Shown piece after piece: positions 1 to 7,775 of a stretch of DNA of 64,000 nucleotides; positions within the stretch are counted from its first letter, which is position 1, and every line of letters begins with the position of its first letter. The stretch comes from a virus: the IMG/VR virus record IMGVR_UViG_3300042350_004191, positions 1 to 64,000 of that record, one strand, 5' to 3'. The position numbers were made by a program, and so were the translations under genes. The notes beneath the pieces are model-generated. The model saw nothing but the letters and a program-made list of their open reading frames with translations. It searched no databases and had not been told where the DNA came from.

Positions 1-140
1 TGTTTTCCTCTAAATTTAGGACTTGGAGATTCGTAATACTCTTGAACACGGCAAAAAGTCATAGCCCGATCATATTTGTTTTTTATGATCACTGCAAAAA
101 TGAGCGGTTTTACTTCTTTGATTTTGTATTTAATTTCCAT
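1..140 (-). CDS. Conserved phage protein, 5' part only
   Basis: Starts at the ATG complementary to 138-140 and runs off the left edge, so only about 46 N-terminal residues are visible. They include YDRAMTFCRVQEYYESPSPK and then FRGK, which resembles a conserved small phage protein of unknown function (recalled from memory, not searched). Its start overlaps the stop of the next upstream gene by 11 bases, suggesting translational coupling. No function is assigned. Confidence 0.6.
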   Translation of the reverse strand, partial: MEIKYKIKEVKPLIFAVIIKNKYDRAMTFCRVQEYYESPSPKFRGK

Positions 141-450
141 TTTCTAAAAAATTTTCTTTATATATAAAACCAATTATATTATTTTTTGTTTTTATTTGAT
201 ACCAATTTCCAGATTGATTTAAAATGATAATTTCTGTATCATTTGCAAGTCTGGTTATAATTTTAGAAGTTGCAGAAGGTAATTGTCTTAAATTTGTCCA
301 ACCATCGGAATCATAAATGAATCCTTTTCTATAGTTTTCTTCTTTCAGATTTATTTCTCTCGTATAAAATGTATTATAAACTGTAACCGAAGCAGTAGCT
401 ATTGCTGCGATTCCAGTTAGTGTGGCTCCTATTTGTTGAAAACCATTCAT
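130..450 (-). CDS. Membrane-anchored SH3-like domain protein
   Basis: 106 residues. Residues 5-25 are a hydrophobic segment (signal anchor). Residues about 42-102 look like a bacterial SH3 (SH3b) domain: a GFIYDSDGWTNLR start, a central LPSATSKIITRL and a closing WYQIK...GFIYKENF. Such domains usually bind cell-wall peptides or proteins. No catalytic domain is attached, so it is not a lysin by itself. It overlaps the next gene by 11 bases and sits in a minus-strand run with the small Cys/His protein upstream. Confidence 0.65.
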   Translation of the reverse strand: MNGFQQIGATLTGIAAIATASVTVYNTFYTREINLKEENYRKGFIYDSDGWTNLRQLPSATSKIITRLANDTEIIILNQSGNWYQIKTKNNIIGFIYKENFLENGN

Positions 451-453
451 AAA

Positions 454-633
454 TTAAAGCCTATAACAATCTTTTAAAGGATGTTTTTGATGTATACTAT
501 CAATAGTAGCTCTATGATAAGCCCAACAAATAGGGCATTTATAAACTCTGAAATTTTTTTGTTTTGCTTTCTTTTTAGAATAATATCTTCTCTTTGTCGA
601 ACAGACTAAAATATCTCTATTGGTAAAAAGCAT
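454..633 (-). CDS. Small basic Cys/His protein
   Basis: 59 residues, starting ATG at 633. Strongly basic in the middle (KRRYYSKKKAKQK). A C-terminal CPIC...H...H pattern (CPICWAYHRATIDSIHQKH) could bind a zinc ion. The ORF is short but uninterrupted and fits exactly between the SH3 gene and the tmRNA. Function unknown; a nucleic-acid-binding role is only a guess. Confidence 0.5.
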   Translation of the reverse strand: MLFTNRDILVCSTKRRYYSKKKAKQKNFRVYKCPICWAYHRATIDSIHQKHPLKDCYRL

Positions 634-682
634 GACATTATTATTCTACAAATAATAAGATAAGTCAAGAAAAATTTGAAAA

Positions 683-1144
683 TGGTGGAGGTGAGGAGAG
701 TTGAACTCCTGTCCAAATAATATAGGCTAAAAGGTCTACATGTTTGAGTATCTTTAGCATTTCAGCCACCATACGGTGACGGAGACTTTAGGCTGCATAG
801 TGACACTAACTGAGTTTATAGTCTGCCTGTAGACATTATCGCAAATCTACAAACGGAAGATTCTTTTTGTTACGTTGATACAGTCCACAGTTCAACAACC
901 TCTGCTTGTCAATACAACCTTAGAGGATCCGGTTGTAAAGTCTTTTAGGCTGCTAAGAGCATTTCTTCGTCAGCATATGAGGCAAGAACCTCATCGGCAT
1001 TGTTGAAAATGCTTTCGGCTTCAGCTAAAAGCTCAGAAGTATATTCTTCTGCATTTAGTTTTTTAATCGATTTTTTACGAGGCCATCGATTAACCTCGAC
1101 ATGCACTTTTAGTTTCAACTATCTGTCGAAACCAGTACACCCCC
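683..1144 (-). ncRNA. ssrA: tmRNA (transfer-messenger RNA)
   Basis: On the minus strand the RNA begins GGGGGUGUACUGGUUUCGACAG, the canonical tmRNA 5' end, and finishes with a T-arm (GGACAGGAGUUCAACUCUCC) and an encoded CCA. The first seven bases pair with CACCUCC before ACCA, including one G-U. The region GUGCAUGUCGAGG...GGCCUCGUAAAAA matches the pseudoknot and resume region of bacterial tmRNA. The tag frame reads from GCA (1052-1050) to UAA (947-945) and encodes 35 residues ending MLLAA. tmRNA rescues stalled ribosomes and marks the product for proteolysis. A phage copy may keep translation going after host mRNA damage. Confidence 0.95.
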
Positions 1145-1232
1145 AAAATTTCAAAGAACTACCCGATTTTGTATGGTTCACTGACTGCAAACTTATGGAT
1201 CATCGGGAACCATCCCAAATCTAATATATAAT

Positions 1233-1261
1233 AATTTACCAAAAATTACATACAATGTCAA
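1233..1261 (-). promoter_or_regulatory. Promoter of the tmRNA
   Basis: Reading leftward: TTGACA (1261-1256), 17-bp spacer, TAAATT (1238-1233), with TATTATATATT just downstream. It lies between tRNA-Pro and the tmRNA, leaving a leader of roughly 80 bases that RNase P would remove. Confidence 0.55.
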
Positions 1262-1267
1262 ATAAAA

Positions 1268-1340
1268 TCGAGCATGGAAGACTCGAACTTCCGGTATCTT
1301 GCTCCCAAAGCAAGTGCCATTGCCGCTAGGCGAATGCTCG
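1268..1340 (-). tRNA. tRNA-Pro (anticodon UGG)
   Basis: Cloverleaf with a perfect 7-bp acceptor stem (CGAGCAT / ATGCTCG), discriminator A, T-arm GGAAG TTCGAGT CTTCC, and anticodon stem CTTGC / GCAAG around loop TTTGGGA. CCA is not encoded. It lies just upstream of the tmRNA and could be co-transcribed with it. Confidence 0.93.
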
Positions 1341-1342
1341 TT

Positions 1343-1834
1343 TTATAAAAATTCGTCAGAATTTTTTTTATAATACTCCAAACCTTTGTTTATTAAAGCT
1401 TTTTTTGCTGCTTCAATAACGTCTGGTTTATCTTCCAATTCATTGATTTTAAGCTGACCTTGCCAAAAATCATAAACATATTTTTCTTCTTCGGTTTCTA
1501 CTCCTGAAGAATTTTTAGTTTTTACCATTTCAGGTATTTGAATAGATATGTTTTTAATTTTTATATCTGGATTATCTCCAGCAAATTCACCACCAGGATA
1601 AGTTTGAACTCTACCACGACCTTCAAAATAATCATATTCAGGTTCTTCATAAGTCACATCAGGTGTAATATCAAGTTCACCCGAAACAATATATGTTTGT
1701 CCGTTTATATCTAAAGAAATAAAATCAGGTAATGGATCAGATGTATAACCAATCTCAAGGAATTTACCACGTTCTTCTTTAAGAAGAATTTTTGAATATG
1801 CTTCAGCTAAAAATTTAGAATCTTTGTCTTTCAT
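1343..1834 (-). CDS. Predicted internal head protein with capsid-targeting leader
   Basis: 163 residues. The N-terminus MKDKDSKFLAEAYSKILLKE matches the leader shared by many proteins here and ends in LKE, the T4 prohead-protease type of cut site. The rest is acidic, about 140 residues, with IDITPDVTYEEPEYDYFEGR-type stretches and no recognised domain. By analogy with T4 internal proteins it would be packed into the prohead and trimmed to about residue 21. It lies 15 bases after the next upstream gene. Confidence 0.75.
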   Translation of the reverse strand: MKDKDSKFLAEAYSKILLKEERGKFLEIGYTSDPLPDFISLDINGQTYIVSGELDITPDVTYEEPEYDYFEGRGRVQTYPGGEFAGDNPDIKIKNISIQIPEMVKTKNSSGVETEEEKYVYDFWQGQLKINELEDKPDVIEAAKKALINKGLEYYKKNSDEFL

Positions 1835-1848
1835 TATACATTATTTAC

Positions 1849-2343
1849 TCAGTAAGGTACGCCAAATGCTTCGCAAAGTAATTGAACAGCGTCTTTGTCT
1901 ACCTTATCGTCTGATTGAACAACATCCGTATAAACACCAGAACCATAATCTCCATATGGGTCACTAGCTTCGATATCCGCTGTAATCGTAGGTGTTGGAG
2001 CTTTTACTGTAGTTTTATCTTCGTTTACAGTTTTAATCTTATTCAGAATAAGAGTTAATAGTTGAAGGTTTGAAAAGTCTGAGTTTGTATTTTGTACAAA
2101 TTCAGTAATTTCTTCTTTCGAAAATTTGCCTCTTAATGCTGAAAAGGGATCTTGGTATTGACCGAATACAAAATGAGGAAGATATCTTACAGCAAGCATT
2201 GCACTGTCTTTAATAACATGAAATGCAGAAGCATTTTGAATAGTTACTCCTGTAGCAGGATTAATGCTGGCTTTCTTAGCCGCATTATAAAGCTTGGCTT
2301 CTCTTACTGAACTGTTTGTTAATATTTTTTCAATAAACTTCAT
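1849..2343 (-). CDS. Hypothetical protein
   Basis: 164 residues, ATG at 2343. Mostly helical, with a hydrophobic patch AMLAVRYLPHFVFGQYQDP and an acidic tail. It does not carry the common leader. Its start overlaps the end of the coiled-coil gene upstream by 14 bases, so the four genes from 2721 down to 1343 look like one operon. Family not recognised. Confidence 0.7.
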   Translation of the reverse strand: MKFIEKILTNSSVREAKLYNAAKKASINPATGVTIQNASAFHVIKDSAMLAVRYLPHFVFGQYQDPFSALRGKFSKEEITEFVQNTNSDFSNLQLLTLILNKIKTVNEDKTTVKAPTPTITADIEASDPYGDYGSGVYTDVVQSDDKVDKDAVQLLCEAFGVPY

Positions 2344-2539
2344 TTGTTTCTAAAAACTTTTGATATAATTTTTCAAGATCACGAATGTCGTTTTCTGCTT
2401 CCGTCATTTCTTTTAAAAGACTTTCACATTTTGATTTATCACACGTATTGTATAAATCTAATACTTCGTCTTTCAAGTCTTGTATTTGTAGTTCAATTTC
2501 GCTTAGTTCTTTTAAATCTTTGTATACTTCATTTTCCAT
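2330..2539 (-). CDS. Small coiled-coil protein
   Basis: 69 residues from the ATG at 2539; a TTG one codon upstream is a less likely start. Almost entirely heptad-like, rich in E, K and L (LKELSEIELQIQDLKDEVLD, then EMTEAENDIRDLEKLYQKFL). Likely a dimeric coiled coil. It overlaps both neighbours by a few bases. No specific function can be given. Confidence 0.65.
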   Translation of the reverse strand: MENEVYKDLKELSEIELQIQDLKDEVLDLYNTCDKSKCESLLKEMTEAENDIRDLEKLYQKFLETNEVY

Positions 2540-2721
2540 CAATACCTAATTACTGTTTTTTGTCCAGTTTCAAGGTTAGTGATTTTATATGTTAGTTTTT
2601 GGCTTGGGAAATACCGATCATATTTGGAACGATATGACAAGATTTTCTCATGAGATTTGAAAGGTGACAACATCACTTCATAGAAATCGTTGTCATTAAT
2701 TTTTCTTTCGAGTTTAAACAT
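2539..2721 (-). CDS. Small hypothetical protein
   Basis: 60 residues, ATG at 2721. Mixed, fairly basic composition with a predicted beta-rich pattern (KLTYKITNLETGQKTVIRY at the end). It is four bases downstream of the phosphoesterase gene and overlaps the coiled-coil gene start, supporting an operon. Not recognised. Confidence 0.6.
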   Translation of the reverse strand: MFKLERKINDNDFYEVMLSPFKSHEKILSYRSKYDRYFPSQKLTYKITNLETGQKTVIRY

Positions 2722-2725
2722 ACGA

Positions 2726-3796
2726 TTAAACTTTAAGTGTTTTACCGAGCATTGAAACTACTGCTCTTTTGTTTGTAACCAAAACTGTTTCAACCGAAAA
2801 GTCTTGCTCTTTCTTTGAATAATTTACGATTGAGAATGCATTTTGCCAGTTAGCTGCTGATGCATATAATGGTTGAAGATTACAAGCACATCCATTTTCA
2901 AACACACGAATAATCTTTTCTTTTTGTGTGCCTATGGAGGGGATTCTTTGTGGAGTCATACCAATACGATGTGTATGATTACACATAATAGAAGTAAACC
3001 ATTTTTCAAACAACCCTCTAGCTGAATAACCACCATGTCTTCTGACTACATCACCATGCATGATAACGAAACCTTCAACAATTTCAAGGTAATCAACCAG
3101 CTTTGTCTTATTCCATTCTGCTTGAGGATAGAAAATAGATTGGTATGAAAGTTTTTCTTGGATCTCTGGGAGAACACCCAATTCACCGATACGATCTGAA
3201 AGATAACGCCACCATCTTCCTTCTACACCATCACCAGAATGGTTTGCATTTGTTTCATAAATTTCTGCTCCATAAGAAGCAGTAATTTCGTGAAGTAGAT
3301 ATAAGAACTTGTGGAACTCTTCTCTTTCTTTGAGCAAAGAAGTGTTATAGCGAATATCTTTAGAATATCTGCTAATAGCAAACATGTCTAAAATATCACC
3401 ATTTAGCACAATTGTTGATGGTTTAATTTCATCTACTGCTTGTAAGAATATGTTCAACACATCCCAATCTTCACTGCCAAAGTGAATATCGCCTATTACT
3501 AAAGCATAAGGATTAGCCTCTCTTGTAACTTCTTGACGAATAGGTTTATTAAATTCGATTGGGGCTAATTGTAAAATAAAATCTACCAACTCTTCTTTAT
3601 CTTCAGATGGTATATGAGAGGATGGTTTTTTATAGGGAGTTGGACTATTACTAATTGCTACGTTTTCATTTCTCTTACGATCCATTACCCAATCCCAAAC
3701 TGTTGAGGGTTTTGATCCGAGGATTTCTGCGATTTGTCTGAAGCTAAAACCCTGAGACTTTAACTCCTTTGCTTTTTGGATGTTATTATTTAACAT
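2726..3796 (-). CDS. HTH plus calcineurin-like metallophosphoesterase
   Basis: 356 residues from the ATG at 3796; a TTG three codons upstream is possible. Residues about 6-40 form a helix-turn-helix (SFRQIAEILGSKPSTVWDWV). From about residue 100 come the metal-binding motifs of calcineurin-type phosphoesterases in order: GDIHFG, NGDILD, NANHSG, HGDVVRRHGG, NHTHR. The family cleaves phosphoesters in nucleotides, nucleic acids or proteins using two metals. The fused HTH suggests DNA or protein targeting. The substrate is unknown. All metal ligands appear intact. Confidence 0.85.
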   Translation of the reverse strand: MLNNNIQKAKELKSQGFSFRQIAEILGSKPSTVWDWVMDRKRNENVAISNSPTPYKKPSSHIPSEDKEELVDFILQLAPIEFNKPIRQEVTREANPYALVIGDIHFGSEDWDVLNIFLQAVDEIKPSTIVLNGDILDMFAISRYSKDIRYNTSLLKEREEFHKFLYLLHEITASYGAEIYETNANHSGDGVEGRWWRYLSDRIGELGVLPEIQEKLSYQSIFYPQAEWNKTKLVDYLEIVEGFVIMHGDVVRRHGGYSARGLFEKWFTSIMCNHTHRIGMTPQRIPSIGTQKEKIIRVFENGCACNLQPLYASAANWQNAFSIVNYSKKEQDFSVETVLVTNKRAVVSMLGKTLKV

Positions 3797-3842
3797 ATAC
3801 TCCAAATTTACACTAAACCACGTATAAGGTCAAGTTTTATTT

Positions 3843-4484
3843 TTAGATCTCGACTATATCTAATTTGGCCGTCCAGTTATAGGGTGAACCTGTAGAACCA
3901 CCTTTAACATTAATTTTTAAAGTTTTTCCAGTATTCGTATCATCGGCTTCAATAAAAGCATCAGTATTTAAGTCTTCTCTAGAATGAATCATCTTTGTAG
4001 GTATGCCTACAATACTAACTGTACCTGTAGAATTTCTTTTAATCAATCCTGTAAATTCGATATTTGTAGAATAATTTGAAATATTGTTAACTCCAATAAT
4101 AAAAACTTTAAAGAACCAAGACTTTCCTAAAGACATTGTTAAATAAGAAACAGCATTAATATCAGGAACTAATGGAGTATAAAAGGAATCATTTATTGTT
4201 GTTGCTTTATATATAAAAGTACCTGAACGATTGTTATTTGTACCTAATAAAAAGGGAGCATCCGCGCTTAAAGTTTTTAATACAGTTAAAACACCAGTGT
4301 AATAGCCATCTTTAAAGTTCATAGCTAAAGAACTTACGGACACTTTAAAAGTATCGGGAAATGCTTGTCCGGGACTATTTATGTCAAAAAAGTTTGCAGG
4401 TAATATACATGTTTGCCAATTTGGATCAAATTGAGCCTTTACATAAGGTGTCAGTTCGCTAATTCTTTTAGATGTCGTTGCCAT
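3843..4484 (-). CDS. Putative virion/fibre-associated protein with ISEL N-terminus
   Basis: 213 residues. The N-terminus (KRISELTPYV then PANFFDINSPG) resembles the starts of the proteins at 46343 and 63602 (ISELP..., ISQLN...), a pattern that in phages often marks fibre or neck proteins docking onto the virion. The remainder is Ser/Thr/Asn-rich and beta-like. A perfect TATAAATA box lies 8-15 bases upstream, indicating late expression. Exact role unknown. Confidence 0.6.
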   Translation of the reverse strand: MATTSKRISELTPYVKAQFDPNWQTCILPANFFDINSPGQAFPDTFKVSVSSLAMNFKDGYYTGVLTVLKTLSADAPFLLGTNNNRSGTFIYKATTINDSFYTPLVPDINAVSYLTMSLGKSWFFKVFIIGVNNISNYSTNIEFTGLIKRNSTGTVSIVGIPTKMIHSREDLNTDAFIEADDTNTGKTLKINVKGGSTGSPYNWTAKLDIVEI

Positions 4485-4491
4485 TACAATG

Positions 4492-4499
4492 TATTTATA
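4492..4499 (-). promoter_or_regulatory. T4-type late promoter box TATAAATA
   Basis: Exact TATAAATA on the minus strand just upstream of the gene starting at 4484. In T4 this octamer alone defines late promoters read by sigma gp55. Similar boxes precede many virion-type genes in this window. Confidence 0.6.
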
Positions 4500-4928
4500 T
4501 TACTTGGTAGGTTTACCGTGATAATATCTTTCCAAATAAGTTATTCTTTCAGTTATACCATCTACATCTTTTTGTGTATTATTAATTTGATTGTTTAACC
4601 CTTTGAACTGTTCAGAAAACATTATTTGTTGGGATATTATTGTTTCAAGTTTAGTATTTGCGACTTCAAAACCATTTTTATATAAAGCCTCTTGTCTTTC
4701 AATAACTTTTTCAAAAATTTCTTTTTTAACGTAATTTTCAGATAACCAAGAAGTATAATAACCTATACCTAAAAAGACAAAAGCCGCTATAAGGGGTTTA
4801 ACGAATAAGTTAATAAATGAGCGATGTTTATGTTCAAACGATGATATTCTATCAAAAAAATCAGAAGATTGTTCATCATCATAGCCACGGCGACCATAGA
4901 CTTCTTGTTGTTCAGCTTTATTACTCAT
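4500..4928 (-). CDS. Single-pass membrane coiled-coil protein
   Basis: 142 residues. A charged N-terminus of about 40 residues precedes one transmembrane helix (FVKPLIAAFVFLGIGYYTSW, about 42-62). A long heptad-rich region follows (FEVANTKLETIISQQIMFSE, LNNQINNTQKDVDGITERI). The architecture recalls phage spanin-like or tail-assembly membrane proteins but no family is recognised. A late-type AATAAGTATTA box lies upstream at about 4945. Confidence 0.65.
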   Translation of the reverse strand: MSNKAEQQEVYGRRGYDDEQSSDFFDRISSFEHKHRSFINLFVKPLIAAFVFLGIGYYTSWLSENYVKKEIFEKVIERQEALYKNGFEVANTKLETIISQQIMFSEQFKGLNNQINNTQKDVDGITERITYLERYYHGKPTK

Positions 4929-4995
4929 AATATCGACAATAATACTTATTGTCTATCGAACCAAAAAATTTTAAAATTAAATATAAAATATTTAA

Positions 4996-5139
4996 TTAAA
5001 AGAGTTTAGATGCAATTTTTTTGAAAAAGTCTACTAAAAAATTATCTTTCTTAATTACGGGTTGTTCAACAACAACTTTTTTAGCTGTTGTTTTTTTAGA
5101 TTTATTCTTTTTAGTAGTAATTTTAGTTTGTTTTTTCAT
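4996..5139 (-). CDS. Very basic small protein
   Basis: 47 residues, ATG at 5139, stop at 4996. About a third is Lys, concentrated at the N-terminus (MKKQTKITTKKNKSKKTTAK), with a short amphipathic C-terminal helix (FLVDFFKKIASKLF). It may bind nucleic acid or membrane. The next gene also encodes a short basic protein with a similar end, suggesting a related pair. Confidence 0.5.
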   Translation of the reverse strand: MKKQTKITTKKNKSKKTTAKKVVVEQPVIKKDNFLVDFFKKIASKLF

Positions 5140-5145
5140 ATTATT

Positions 5146-5286
5146 CTATTTATTCTTTTTAAACCAATTTTTTATTGTATTAAAGATGTTTTTAGCTTTT
5201 TTGGCTTTTTTCTTTTTAACCATAACAACCTCTTCCACGATCTCTACAGACTGATCTCTATAATTTCTTCTGTTGCTATATTTCAT
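5146..5286 (-). CDS. Very basic small protein
   Basis: 46 residues, ATG at 5286. It has an acidic-hydrophobic middle (VEIVEEVVMV) followed by a Lys-rich amphipathic C-terminus (KKKKAKKAKNIFNTIKNWFK). It shares this C-terminal style with the adjacent 47-residue protein. Sits three bases after the 279-residue membrane protein gene. Function unknown. Confidence 0.5.
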   Translation of the reverse strand: MKYSNRRNYRDQSVEIVEEVVMVKKKKAKKAKNIFNTIKNWFKKNK

Positions 5287-5289
5287 ATA

Positions 5290-6129
5290 TTAATGTTGAT
5301 ATTTAGCATGTCCTTCTCTTTTTTTAAAGATTTTTTTGATAGTCTTAACAGGAGAAAAGACTTCTTCTGGTTGTTCTATAATATCTTCTTTATCAAATCT
5401 TCTATTAGCTGCTATGTTATATGCTAAAATTAATGCTATAGCCAAAGGATCAAATACAATTATAATTGCTATAGTAAACCATTTAACAACCGTATTAATA
5501 TCTGTGTTAAATAATTCGGCTGCATATTTTAATGTTCCAATATCTTTTTGTTTTCCACTTTGTTTCTGTGCTTCAATGGTTTGTAAATCGAGAGTTTTTA
5601 TCTCGTCAAATATTTGGTTCATTCTTGTGCGGGTTTGTGTTATTTCTTCACCCGCTGCTTTAATGTCTTCATAAATAGGTGCAGCCGACCTACGTGACAT
5701 ACTTGGAAGTCTTTTTTCTTGTGATATACGAGATTGGTTTAATGTTTCTACTCTAGAATTTAAAGATTCTAATTCTTTTTCGAGTATCGCTTTTTGCGAT
5801 ATCAAAAATGTTTGTTGTGATTCTGCTTGAGAATATTCTATTAAACTAGTCTGATAAGCTGCTGTCAAATAACCAAATATACCCATAGATGTTATTCCCA
5901 TCAGGGTTAAAATAGCAACGAGTGTGTAAGTCTTAAGTAAAAGATTGGTCTTGTGCCAATATCTATAAAGAAAGCTTGTGGCGACTATCTTACCAGCTTC
6001 TAAAGCACCAGCCATGATTAATACAGATATATAAGCTCCTGCATATAGAGTAGCTATACCCTTAACAGAAAAATAAGCCGCTACACCAGCAATAATGAAT
6101 GCTGTTAAGGCTAAAATTTTGATAAACAT
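5290..6129 (-). CDS. Multi-pass membrane protein with central coiled coil
   Basis: 279 residues. Two or three N-terminal transmembrane helices (5-25, 30-50, 68-90), then a cytosolic or periplasmic coiled coil of about 110 residues (ILEKELESLNSRVETLNQSR), then a C-terminal transmembrane helix (IAIIIVFDPLAIALILAYNI). Conserved hypothetical membrane proteins of this layout occur in T4-like phages of aquatic bacteria (recalled, not searched). A GATAAATATTA late-like box lies at about 6137-6148. Confidence 0.7.
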   Translation of the reverse strand: MFIKILALTAFIIAGVAAYFSVKGIATLYAGAYISVLIMAGALEAGKIVATSFLYRYWHKTNLLLKTYTLVAILTLMGITSMGIFGYLTAAYQTSLIEYSQAESQQTFLISQKAILEKELESLNSRVETLNQSRISQEKRLPSMSRRSAAPIYEDIKAAGEEITQTRTRMNQIFDEIKTLDLQTIEAQKQSGKQKDIGTLKYAAELFNTDINTVVKWFTIAIIIVFDPLAIALILAYNIAANRRFDKEDIIEQPEEVFSPVKTIKKIFKKREGHAKYQH

Positions 6130-6157
6130 AACTATTTAATATTTATCAAAAAGTAAA

Positions 6158-7750
6158 TTATCTACTAATCTCTTCCCAATCCATTGAACCAAAGACATTT
6201 GTAGTATCACTATCAGAAGCTACAACCAAACTCAATTCATAGAAAGTATTGTTTAAAGAATTTCTTTCAAGTTGAAATTTGAATAGGGCTTCTTTTAAGA
6301 TATCTACTTGTGTAGAACCTTGATTTGATGTTGTAAAATACCCACTTGCTAAAGTTCTTCCACCAGTAATAGCTGTTGCATCAAGTTTATATTGTACAGC
6401 AGAATCATCTCCAGCACTCACCCATGTTCCACTTCCACCAGAAGTTACTCCGCTTGCTATAACTTTCCAATTATAATAACCAGCAGATTTGGCAAGTACA
6501 GATAATGCCGTTAAGATAACAATAGCATCTTGTTTATCAGCTTTAAGCCTCATTGTTACAACAGGATAAAAAACACCTTTAGAAGTTAATGCTTTTGGAG
6601 TTTCAATCAATGTGCCTACAGCTTGTTGCAACCCTCTAAGTTCATAACCACCTTCTGATATTACAGTAGAACATACTTGTTTTAATGTTTTAGTACCACC
6701 TGTTGTGGTTGTTTTATTAACAATCTCATATCTAAGAGGTAAGGAAGCTGTGGTGATATAAGTTGAAGCAATTCTGTTAGCATGGTGGAATGAATGACAA
6801 ACAATAAATTTACCATCGATAACAAACCCAGTTCTTACCGTTCCTAAACCAAGCCATTCAATATCCATCCACAAAATTTGTGCTTTTGTAATATCTAAAG
6901 TAAATCCAGAAGGTCCAGTTCCGTTTAATTTGTCACCATTCCAAGCTGATACAGGTACTATAATTTCTGAAGAAGGAGAACCATTTACTAATGTTCTTTC
7001 AACAAAACTCATTACACCATCATCTAGTTGAAAATAGATACCATTATCTTGTCCAAAATACCCAACTCTCTGTCTTAAATTTGCAGTAGAAGGAGCCATG
7101 ACAAAGGTGTTCATGACTAATAACGATTTGCCGGGTTGATAGGAAAACACTTTTGTTGTTTCTCTTATCGCACTTGCTCCTGTTGTATTGGTAACATTTA
7201 ATTCCATCAATCCCTGTGATACATTGAATGAAACCGAACCTCCATTTGCGGATAGTGTAGACCATAAATTATTATCTCTATAACGATGTGAAGAATCAAA
7301 TAAAGTCATGGGAGAAGATGTTCTCAATCTTCCAAAAGCATCAAGCTGTGTTGGTTCTGGTGTTGTTATACTTGTTACGGTATTTGTAACTTTAACATTT
7401 AAAGAAGATGTTGGTGCAAAAACTGTAGCAAAATTTCCATCTTTATCACCAATGGTAATATCATCAACAGAAGATTCTAAATCTTGGGATATTACCCTTA
7501 AAGCATTTAAACCACTACCAGCATCTACAACATCCACTCTTAAATTGGAATTATGATCTTTTAGTTCTACGGCACCGATGCTAACATCTTTAGCAGAAAG
7601 AGTTACAGTAAAATCATCAAAATTTGTAACATAAGATGCTTGTGCAAATAATTTTCTGTTTGCATTATTTTCAACTTCCAACCAAGAATTATTATAACCT
7701 ATATTACAATTGGGCGGTATAGAAGAAACACTATTTATTAGATTATACAT
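6158..7750 (-). CDS. Large structural protein, probably fibre or decoration
   Basis: 530 residues with Ser/Thr/Asn/Val-rich beta composition throughout. It contains an FGRLRTSSPMTLFDSSHRYR segment and a jelly-roll-like middle (GYFGQDNGIYFQLDDGVMSF, VISEGGYELRGLQQ). Related proteins are found in marine T4-like phages as structural proteins of undetermined position (recalled). A GATAAGTAT late box lies at 7759-7767, eight bases above the start. No catalytic motif was seen. Confidence 0.65.
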   Translation of the reverse strand: MYNLINSVSSIPPNCNIGYNNSWLEVENNANRKLFAQASYVTNFDDFTVTLSAKDVSIGAVELKDHNSNLRVDVVDAGSGLNALRVISQDLESSVDDITIGDKDGNFATVFAPTSSLNVKVTNTVTSITTPEPTQLDAFGRLRTSSPMTLFDSSHRYRDNNLWSTLSANGGSVSFNVSQGLMELNVTNTTGASAIRETTKVFSYQPGKSLLVMNTFVMAPSTANLRQRVGYFGQDNGIYFQLDDGVMSFVERTLVNGSPSSEIIVPVSAWNGDKLNGTGPSGFTLDITKAQILWMDIEWLGLGTVRTGFVIDGKFIVCHSFHHANRIASTYITTASLPLRYEIVNKTTTTGGTKTLKQVCSTVISEGGYELRGLQQAVGTLIETPKALTSKGVFYPVVTMRLKADKQDAIVILTALSVLAKSAGYYNWKVIASGVTSGGSGTWVSAGDDSAVQYKLDATAITGGRTLASGYFTTSNQGSTQVDILKEALFKFQLERNSLNNTFYELSLVVASDSDTTNVFGSMDWEEISR

Positions 7751-7758
7751 TCTAATAA

Positions 7759-7767
7759 ATACTTATC
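7759..7767 (-). promoter_or_regulatory. Late-type promoter box GATAAGTAT
   Basis: One of the recurrent (A/G)TAA(A/G)TAT boxes placed 8-25 bases above late-gene start codons in this window. Related to the T4 TATAAATA octamer. Confidence 0.5.
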
Positions 7768-7775
7768 TTTTTTTA

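Noticed and set aside
1000-1224. Plus-strand ORF of 74 codons
   Set aside because: Lies opposite the tmRNA body; the RNA explains the sequence fully.
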